Origin: Epichloe hybrida
Taxonomy: Eukaryota > Ascomycota > Sordariomycetes > Hypocreales > Clavicipitaceae
Direction: 5' to 3'
NCBI GenBank assembly: GCA_019022495.1
Contig: JAFEKR010000150.1
Location: 1 to 15,796, forward strand
DNA length: 15,796 nucleotides
Part shown: positions 9,513-15,796 of the stretch, one piece after another
Numbering within the stretch: position 1 is the first letter of the stretch
Layout: every line of letters starts with the position of its first letter
Notes under the pieces: generated by a model
What the model was told of the DNA's origin: nothing
Database searches by the model: none
What the model saw: the letters and a program-made list of their open reading frames with translations, nothing else
Position numbers and translations under genes: made by a program

Positions 9513-10583
9513 CTAAATCCCGGGTAGCCCGATAATACCCCTGACGACAGGGACGAATCGAGGCAGGATATACACCAAGTAGATGCCGACGAGTGCCGTC
9601 AGCAGCCCGGTGAGCTATCACATCCCGTTAGCGCCAGCCGCATCGGGCTCGTTCATTTTTTCAAGGACAATATGGGAAGATACCTTTTCAAACCACGTGT
9701 GGAAGTAAATGGCCGTCATCAACAGCATCCACGCATTGAGTGCCGCGATCGCCACAGCAGTCTTGCCACCGACGCCCAGCGAGCACTGACCCTGTCCCTG
9801 GCCGGCATCCATCTCAGCGACGACGTTGGCACTCTTCAGTGCTCCGTCGGGCATCACGACACATCTCTCTTCGGTAGATCTACTTGCCCAACGGCTCACA
9901 GACCATCCAACCTCTTGCAGCAGAAAAGAAGTGCCCAGCACGAGCAAGAACACATGTCCCGAGATGTCGTGACCACCGCTCCACTTGCCACCAACTGCCT
10001 TGCAAGCCACAGCGGTGAAGACGTCCCCGATGCCAGGCTCGCCCGGCTTGACCTCTTGCTGTGCCAAGTCGCATTTTCCGCCGGTCCATTGAAACCCACG
10101 ATCAATCAGGGGGGGGCCGAAGAACCACTGCGTGACGAGGAACCACCATCCCGTCACGGCGACCCAACGAAGAATCGCCCGAAACCGTCTTGGGGTAATG
10201 TCCAGACCGCCCGCGCCGCCGCTAGGATGCGTCAGAAGAAAGAAATAGAACCCGAGAGTGGTCCATCCCCAGCCGCGCTTGACAAACACGACATTGAATA
10301 CGTTGGACTTGCGGGCAAAATAGCTGGGTGCGAGATTGGGGTCCTGCGAGTGTGATTGCGTCGTCGAGTCGTAGTACGCGGAACGCGTCTGCGGCGAGAC
10401 GACGGAGAAGACGGCCCCGAAGATGAGGAGAAGCGGGAATATGGCAACGATGAGGCTTTCGATCGGGGTGGGGAGGAATGGCGAGTTGCGAGGCGGCGAG
10501 GAGGTCGCTGGTCGCGTGGGCTCATGTGCCATGTTGTCCACGTCTTTGGCGCCGAGGTTGGCGCTGCGGCGGGGCGTCGCCAT
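9513..10583 (-). CDS. SCS3: Fat-storage-inducing transmembrane protein, FIT/SCS3 family
   Basis: An ER membrane protein of the FIT2/Scs3 family, which acts in lipid-droplet formation and phospholipid balance; the mammalian FIT2 enzyme is described as an acyl-CoA diphosphatase. Exon 1 is 10583-9684 (300 codons). A 69-base intron with a GCTAACG-type branch site follows, then exon 2 at 9614-9513, giving 333 aa. Six hydrophobic segments are visible at about 42-63, 107-118, 137-155, 208-224, 276-294 and 301-318. The FIT signature GGHDISGHVFLL lies near 203-214, and a second conserved histidine is H295 in FHTWFEK. H205 and H295 match the two catalytic histidines known for FIT2. The spliced C terminus LVYILPRFVPVVRGI... 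forms the last membrane segment. Retaining the intron would replace it with 21 non-membrane residues. An alternative start is Met18. Confidence 0.9.
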
Positions 10584-11059
10584 GGGGAGTGAGGGGGGCG
10601 AAGGGGTGAGATGAATAGGATTGAGGGATAGTCAGAGTCACGAATTCGGCGTCAGCTCATTGCATATGACGGAGCTGTGAGGGAGTTTGGGCGGTGCGGA
10701 TTGTGGGCAAGCAAAGGTGGTGAAGAATCGTGGCGAGATGTTTCTTCAACATTGGTGACGTCGTTTTGGTTGCTCTCGACTTTCTCGAGCTCGCACCACT
10801 AAAAGTAACAAGGCGGGGCGTGGCACCAGCACCAGCCACGCGTCACATGTCTCGGCGTGGGCTCCCCCCAGCGGCGGTGGCGGTGCCATCTAGAAGCTTC
10901 CCTGCCTCACTTGAGGGACTCGACGTCCAAGTTCTTCCAGGCACAGAGAGCGCACGCACCCGTCGTATGTACTCGGCGCATCGGATACAACAAGCGAGAC
11001 GATACACCGAATCGACAGGGACGGGGAAGCTGTCGCAGGGAGCCAGGAGGCATCCACCT
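10584..11059. promoter_or_regulatory. SCS3/FIT promoter; possible 5' part of the PGAP4-like relic
   Basis: The upstream region of SCS3/FIT (minus strand). A plus-strand frame open from 10730 runs through this stretch, and its last part (about 10960-11059, starting near MYSAHRIQQARRYTES) may be the poorly conserved N-terminal region of the glycosyltransferase relic. Nothing else is recognised. Confidence 0.4.
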
Positions 11060-11973
11060 GAGCTGTGCGTGGGGGTTCCCTCGGTGGAAAGAGAGGGTAT
11101 TCCATATCTGAAGGCGACAATGGGGTCTCTCCAACATGGGCTCGGCGAAAAGGAGCGCGCCCGTCTCCGTTTCGCCCGTCTTGCTGGCTCACACGAACCA
11201 GCGGGACCATGCGGACCATGGCCAGCCGTGACTTTTCCAAGATGGCCGACAACCTCCCTTAGTATCATGACGACCCGGAAAGACTGGCCGTGGCCAAACT
11301 CGTGGAAGGCAACCAAAGCCACGCAGTCAAGTCCGAATTCGACTTATTCGATCGTCATGGAAGAGTGCCGCCAAGTCTGGCGCTCCCTACATGCTGCTTG
11401 TCGAAGACGATGTGATAATCTTGGACGGACGGCGACACCGGACCATAAGGGCCATAAGAATCGCCACGATTGAATCTTGGGAGGCAGCACGTAATACTAA
11501 CTGTACGCTTCCCTTTGAGCCCCCCATGGAGCGATACATAACCATCCATAACAGTGATGATTAATGACCGGACAACAAGTTCAAGTTCTCTACCACTACG
11601 AGGTTCTTCTCGGGTGGGATGCGGAATCCTGGCCGAGATACGCAGGCCTGGAGTGTCGCCTTTGCCGTCAGCGTCCTCTGTCTTTTACATCTGGCACGAC
11701 GATACGTGGCCTCGACGCGCGGATACATGAGAGGCCACGTGTTTTTTGTCGGTGTTGGCGTCTTCACGCCTCTGGTCGTGATGCTCTTCTCCCCCCCCCC
11801 TCCCCCCCCCGGAGCCAACTGCGTCTTCCCACAGCCGGCCGGCGTCCGACTCATGCCCGCCAACGCATGTTGCGGCCAAGGACTGGTGTTTCCGCTCGCG
11901 ACAAGTCGTGGCCGAATTGCTCCCGCTGTTCCGCGACAACAGGACCACCAAGCGACAGCTTCATAGCCATTAG
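11060..11973 (+). pseudogene. Broken PGAP4-like glycosyltransferase (GT-A fold with inserted membrane hairpin)
   Basis: No single frame covers it, but conserved blocks occur in the right order in shifting frames. ELCVGVPSVEREG starts at 11060 (frame 2). LAHTNQRDHADHGQP at 11184-11228 (frame 3) ends at TGA 11229. DFSKMADNLP (from 11230, frame 1) is followed by TAG at 11260 and then YHDDPERLAVAKLVEG to KSEFDLF (to 11349). SGAPYMLLVEDDVIILDG is at 11376-11429 (frame 3), with acidic EDD at 11403-11411. LYHYEVLLGWDAESWPRY follows at about 11588-11641 (frame 2). A first hydrophobic segment, WSVAFAVSVLCLLHLARRY, is at 11649-11705 (frame 3), a second, GHVFFVGVGVFTPLVVMLF, at 11733-11789, and then GVRLMPANACCGQGLVFP to 11894. 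QVVAELLPLFRDN follows from 11902 (frame 1), and that frame stops at TAG 11971. This order (strand start, EDD metal site, LGW..E.WP, two membrane helices, CCGQ.LVFP) is that of PGAP4-type Golgi GPI-glycan glycosyltransferases. The usual C-terminal part is not seen. Short introns cannot explain so many shifts without GT...AG pairs; assembly error is the main alternative. Confidence 0.72.
11791..11810. repeat. C10-T-C9 homopolymer tract
   Basis: Ten C, one T and nine C lie inside the glycosyltransferase relic just after its second hydrophobic segment, giving a run of prolines in that frame. The minus strand is almost pure G, so a G-quadruplex could form. Such tracts are prone to slippage and to sequencing error. 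Confidence 0.9.
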
Positions 11974-12981
11974 AGGCCTGCTTTCGCACTGCACACTGCA
12001 CAATGGAACGAGATGAGCCGAGTCGGAGCGTCATGCCAACCACATTGCCGGCTTTTGTCACAGTCAAACAAAGGAGTAAATTTGTAAATGACCAGCCCAC
12101 CCCGGGTCCCTGCAACTTCCCAACTCGTCCTGCTAGTCTTTTACTTCATTTAAGGACTACCGCCTTGCTTTCGTTTATTCTTTTTTTTTCTTTCCAAGAT
12201 TCATATTTTTCCTACGCTGTGTTTGGTCAGAATCGCTCTGAACAGAAACAGCACTGAGCTGAAAATGCAGGCAGGGAGAACCAAAACATGGCGCAAGACA
12301 ACGTCGCACAAGCAAGTCTCGCCCTAGACCCCTAAACAAAGTGCTGCAAATGCAAGTCATTGACCATGTCTCTCGGCAATCTCAACAGCCTCTCCGACTT
12401 CCCGAGTCAAATCCCCCCCCTGCTTCTACCACGATCGCACTGATCCACGGAAAAAAAAACTCACTCTCAAATGGATGACGTTTTCGTTTCACAAGACAAA
12501 ACGGCGATCCGATCCCATTGGAGCACGGCATATTGTCTCACCTGTTGCGGCATCAGTCAGACTTGCAGGCAGCGAGCCGCAGGCTGCCTGTCGCGTTTCC
12601 TTTTGGGACGCAGGTCGGCTCGGCTTGTGACTTGTTGCGCTGTCGGGGCGCCGCACAGAAAAGGAATGATTCAAACTCGTCGTATTACATTACACTGCGT
12701 TCCCTTTTTTTTTTAAGCACGGGCGGCAATGGGTCGAGAAGAATCAGACAATGGAGGTCTCAGCTCGTGGGGAGCAGTGTCCCATTGCGAAAGAGAAACA
12801 ATAACTTGATGTGCTGCTCTTCAATCTCGTATCTCTTACAAATTGTTTTCAAAGAAAAAATCAGTGCATATGGAATAACAATTGGCCACCAGGTTCTGGT
12901 TTGGCCCCGGTCATTCATGAATTATGTACATGGGAATGAATATATGAAACGAAATGTCAAGGTTCTCCATCCAGGGGCCGC
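11974..12981. other. No gene recognised; 3' flank of the hydrolase gene
   Basis: About 1 kb without convincing coding sequence. The right end should carry the 3' UTR of the hydrolase. T-rich runs occur at about 12180-12212 and 12706-12715, and an A-rich run at about 12451-12458. Open frames of 60-170 codons overlap each other and carry no motif. Remains of the C-terminal part of the glycosyltransferase may be present at the left edge but cannot be read. Confidence 0.45.
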
Positions 12982-13917
12982 TCAAATGTTGGCATTGAGG
13001 AAGTCGGTGATGGCCTTGTAAGTGTAGGGGGCAGAGTACCCGTAGTTCAAACCGTGGCCGGCCTCGGGCACGACGGTGGCGTTGAAGACCTTTGCCTTGC
13101 TGAAGCTGGCCTTGGATTTCTCAATCAGGTTGGGGGCGGAGCCGTTGATGGCCATGGTGTTCATGCAGTTGCCGCCGCAGAAGGGGATATCGCGGTCTAC
13201 GAAGGAACAGTTAGACTGGTGATGCCCCGATTGTCAATAAACTCGGAAAAACAGAGAGTGTTTTACTCACCACCAGTGATGATCATGACGGGGCCGGCAA
13301 ACTCGCTCGTCGTGGGACCAGATCCGACGGTCAGCAATTCTCCGACTGTGGCCGGTTGGCCGGTCGCGGTGGCGACCTCGAGGAGCTTGGGGTCGAAGTC
13401 GCCGGGGCCGAAGAAGTTGATGTGCACGCCGATGCTGGACTTGGGAGCAATGTACCCGACGTCGTACTGGTCGGCGAGCGACTCGATCTCCTTGACCGGG
13501 GCGAAGTTGGCGCCGAGAACAAAGTAGGCCATGAACTGGGGCACTTGGCTGAAGCCGGTGAGGACGATTCCGTCCGTCACGTCGGGGTACATGGCGGAGA
13601 GGCCGAACGTCATGGCAGATCCGAACGAGTGGCCAAGGTGGACCGTCTTCTCGTACTTGTGAGGCACGCCGCAGAGGAGTCCGGCGCGAGCCCCATCGGT
13701 GAGGGCCTTGAGAGCGGCGATTTCGAGGAAGATCTGGATCTCGTTGATGGGCTCGCCGTGCGAGGAGTTGCCGAGGCCGAGGCGGTCCCACGACAGGGTC
13801 GAGTAGCCGGCACCGACGGCGCGGGCAACATAGCTGTAGTTGTAGTTGTTGTAGGGGAAGTCCCAGTAGCTGCGGTCAAACCCGATCCCGTGAGTGAGGA
13901 TCTGGAGCGCGTGGCGG

Positions 13918-13952
<35 letters not shown>

Positions 13953-13978
13953 ACGAGTGTGAAGATTGCGCTTCGCAT
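12982..13978 (-). CDS. Alpha/beta hydrolase of the fungal secreted type, apparently lacking its N terminus
   Basis: The secure coding parts are 13901-13271 and 13196-12982, joined over a 74-base intron (donor GTGAGT), giving 281 residues. The core is complete: LTHGIGFDRSYWD (HG oxyanion region), the family-typical LGLGNSSHGEP, nucleophile motif GHSFG, the acid region ITGDRDIPFCGGNC and the histidine in EAGHGLNYGY. The true substrate is unknown; lipase, esterase or lactonase activity are all possible. Relatives known to me start with a signal peptide and about 100 or more further residues before LTHGIG. Here only 118 bases separate this exon from the end of the next gene, and no such sequence is present. 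The only model with an ATG uses a mini-exon at 13978-13955 (MRSAIFTL) and a 53-base intron at 13954-13902 made mostly of the TC repeat and ending CTCCAG. That model is in phase but gives a 289-residue protein without a signal peptide. Probably a 5'-deleted, non-functional or altered gene. Confidence 0.75.
13921..13950. repeat. (GA)15 dinucleotide microsatellite
   Basis: Fifteen perfect GA units (TC on the minus strand). It directly precedes the readable hydrolase core and either forms the polypyrimidine tract of a splice acceptor or marks a deletion junction. In the unspliced frame from ATG 13978 it would encode a Ser-Leu repeat and then leave the hydrolase frame. Confidence 0.95.
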
Positions 13979-14019
13979 TTCGCTTCTGATGCGCGCTTTG
14001 CTGTCTGTGAAAAGGTTAT

Positions 14020-14172
14020 CTAATTCTCAACAATGATGACGTATTTGTCCAGTGACTCATACCACTGCATTGCACTTCCGATGCTAAACGCCGTCGATGC
14101 CCATATCAGTGTGAGCTGGCTTTGGTACTCGCACCACTCTGGCGTGCAATACCCAAAGGATGCGGCCAGCGT
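14020..14172 (-). pseudogene. In-frame 3' remainder of the membrane protein gene after a premature TGA
   Basis: Directly after TGA (14175-14173) the same frame stays open for 50 codons to TAG at 14022-14020. It reads TLAASFGYCTPEW, then LTLIWASTAFSIGSAM and QWYESLDKY. This completes the fifth hydrophobic segment, provides a sixth, and ends in the QWYESLDK motif that I recall from this fungal membrane-protein family. No splice pair removes the TGA while keeping the frame. It is therefore a severed C terminus, a rare readthrough product, or a base error. Confidence 0.75.
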
Positions 14173-15453
14173 TCATCCCACGCCGCCTATCAAGTTCCAC
14201 ACACCTATATGCCACCCAAGCTTGTAAGGCTGCGGCGTGTACCAATTCGGCTGGGTTTCCAGGATGTACAAGAGCGAGGCAACGGCGAATAACACGCCCC
14301 CGAGAAGATAGGGAAAGTAGTAGGCTCCTTGGAGGGCCGGTCTACTCAGGTTGCTGAAGATTCCGGGAAGGGCAAGGATGCCACAGATGTAGAAGACGGT
14401 GGCGCCGACGGACATGGTCAAGGAAGCGAGGAAGCCGATCTCATAGATGTAGTGCGTGGTCACGTCATGCCAGGATGGCCACCATTGCCATTGTCGCTCA
14501 CTGAAGACGATGTTGTCATCATTCCAATCGTGACGCGAGGTCACTTGCTTGAGCTCTTCACGTTCCCCTGTGGCAGAGGGGCTCAGGTTGCTGTCAATAC
14601 CGGGGGAGATAGATCTGGGGCGGCCGTCGTCATGTACCGGATGTGGTTGGTTGAGGGGGGCCTCGGCATTGAAGTGTTTGGGACGGTGGTTACGAACTCG
14701 ATGAGCGATCCCGAGACGATTCACGAACAGGTCCTCTATGGCACCCCCGAATTTGGTTTCCGCGCGGTCGTTGTACGATTCGAGGAACAACAAGACGGCG
14801 CCGACTTGGAACAGCGTCGCGCCGACAAACGCGCTGACGCCGCCGGCCACGTGGGCTTCATTGGGAAATGCTGTGCTCGGGAATGCAATGGGCAGCCAGT
14901 AGAACAGGCCGGACGCCACGAAGATCAGGCAGCCGACTGTGAAGGAGATGCCGATGAGCCACGAGACGTCCCAGTAGGGGTACAGGGTGAACATGCGGCC
15001 GATGCCGAGGAGAACCCTGTGGGAGCCATATTGCAGCTTGGAGGCGAGAGGGGCGGCCGGCGGCAGAATGAGAACATGTCGACCTGTGCAATGTCAGCGT
15101 CGCGGCTAGGGGGAATAGAGACACAAGTCATCATGTTTTTAATAAGTGCGGCTTGTCCCGCCCGGACTGGATCGAGTGCAATGCAGCGAGTCTGTACCTT
15201 TTCGGTAGTCACGCGCGTTCCATCGCACCTTGGCCCTCTGCTGCTTTTCGGCATCGGTGATATCAGCAAGGTCATGCCTCGTGCCGCCGGGCCGTTCGTT
15301 GCTTTCAATGTCGTAAATGGCCGTGGTAGGGTTCAGGAAGCCAATGGGTCCGCCCACGCTGTCCTTGCGGAGCGCCAACGTTGGGCCCGACGGCTCCCAT
15401 CGAGGCGTCGTGAACGAGGTGCTTCGCACGTTGCCTGGCCGGGGGGTTACCAT
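14173..15453 (-). CDS. Polytopic fungal integral membrane protein, truncated by an in-frame TGA
   Basis: Exon 1 is 15453-15198 (MVTPRPGNVRSTS to DYRK). A 114-base intron (donor GTACAG, acceptor ACAG) follows, then exon 2 from 15083. The split codon gives DYRKGRHVLILPPAAP. The product is 388 aa up to the TGA, or 439 codons if the remainder is included. Hydrophobic segments lie at about 127-149, 164-187, 298-325 and 337-361, with a fifth starting near 375 and cut by the stop. A hydrophilic loop at about 188-297 contains QWQWWPSWHDVTTHYIYE, the segment before helix 3. NWYTPQPYKLGWHIGVWNLI precedes the stop. Proteins with these motifs are common in filamentous ascomycetes and are annotated only as integral membrane proteins; I know no function. 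The likely ancestral codon at the stop is TGG (Trp). Loss of half of helix 5 and all of helix 6 should impair folding. Confidence 0.75.
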
Positions 15454-15796
15454 TGAGGATAGAGTGGTCCTGGAGATCAGGACTTGGACGAGAAGCGGGA
15501 ACAGTCTTGCATTGGGAGACGTCTGTGGAAAAGGTTTTGTAGTCGTGCCATCCTGAAAGAAACACCGCGCCGAGGGCCAAACGTTCCTTATGTATGAGTT
15601 TCAATCTTGGGTAGGGCCTCTGTCCGGTGGTCGTGGTGGTCCAGGGCCTCTCTTTCTGACGGGTACTTGCAAAGGGACCGAAGTCTGAGGGTAATGGCAT
15701 GTATCTTTGATCTTCGGGGGGGGGTTTTTTTTTTTGTCAAAGCCATTTAGTACTAACCTTGGCTTTGCGCAAATTAATTAGCTCCACTCGGAGGGT
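15454..15796 (-). promoter_or_regulatory. Upstream region of the membrane protein gene
   Basis: This is the 5' flank of the minus-strand membrane protein gene. A G9-T11 run lies at 15716-15735 and the far right end is AT-rich (AATTAATTA near 15771-15779). No recognisable coding sequence was found on either strand, and the missing N-terminal part of the hydrolase is not here. Confidence 0.5.

Noticed and set aside
10843..11322. Minus-strand frame containing HEFGH, resembling a zinc-metalloprotease HEXXH motif
   Set aside because: HEFGH does match HEXXH, but no other protease motif follows, and the opposite strand carries the ordered PGAP4-like blocks that explain this DNA.
10730..11473. 247-codon plus-strand open frame as a gene of its own
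   Set aside because: Only its middle (from about 11060 to 11180) looks like a protein family member; the family match then jumps to other frames. It is treated as part of the pseudogene.
13610..13978. Minus-strand frame MRSAIFTLVF plus a Ser-Leu repeat as a genuine signal peptide of the hydrolase
   Set aside because: The Ser-Leu repeat is translated microsatellite, and the frame that follows is not the hydrolase frame. Only splicing out the repeat, or a different repeat length, would connect them.
14173..14175. RIP (repeat-induced point mutation) as the cause of the premature TGA
   Set aside because: RIP changes CpA to TpA, which would turn TGG into TAG on this strand; TGG to TGA is a change in a GpG context. 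The surrounding exon is GC-rich and not otherwise mutated.
14329..15456. 375-codon plus-strand open frame
   Set aside because: It is antisense to the membrane protein gene, whose minus-strand frame has helices, a clean splice and family motifs. The plus frame is charged low-complexity without motifs. The same applies to plus-strand frames at 217-852, 9672-10355, 13054-13527 and 13356-14036.

Overview
The window is genomic DNA of a filamentous ascomycete, most likely a sordariomycete and perhaps one of the Hypocreales. Every readable gene is eukaryotic, with short introns (50-114 bases, GT...AG, several with CTRAY-type branch sites). Protein sequences and gene structures fit that group. There is no prokaryotic architecture, no rRNA, no convincing tRNA and no CRISPR. 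The species call is inference from protein flavour only.

Left part (1-4030): a sterol C-14 reductase gene (ERG24 type, minus strand, three exons, 491 aa) is divergent from a mannose-6-phosphate-receptor-like / Atg27-superfamily type I membrane protein (plus strand, three exons, 344 aa). They share a 0.9 kb intergenic region that contains an AT-rich island with two adjacent hairpins.

Middle (4031-10583): a 2.5 kb stretch without a recognisable gene leads through a TATA box, a pyrimidine tract and a possible upstream ORF into a Myb-like transcription factor (plus strand, three exons, 353 aa). It converges on an Ap4A phosphorylase / ATP adenylyltransferase (APA2 type, minus strand, 354 aa). Behind that, on the same strand, is a FIT/SCS3 family fat-storage-inducing ER membrane protein (minus strand, 333 aa).

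Right part (10584-15796): this half looks like a zone of gene decay. Positions 11060-11973 (plus strand) hold a broken PGAP4-like glycosyltransferase whose conserved pieces lie in shifting frames with internal stops. Positions 12982-13978 (minus) hold a secreted-type alpha/beta hydrolase with an intact catalytic core but no N-terminal part. Its 5' edge abuts a (GA)15 microsatellite 70 bases from the end of the next gene. Positions 14020-15453 (minus) hold a polytopic membrane protein whose frame is cut by one TGA; 50 family-like residues continue in frame after it.

How the genes work together: ERG24, SCS3/FIT and APA2 are housekeeping functions (ergosterol synthesis, ER lipid homeostasis, dinucleoside polyphosphate turnover) and MRL1-like is a sorting receptor. 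I see no biosynthetic cluster. The most unusual content is the set of three damaged neighbouring genes in the right-hand third, one of which (the PGAP4-like relic) is invisible as a single ORF.
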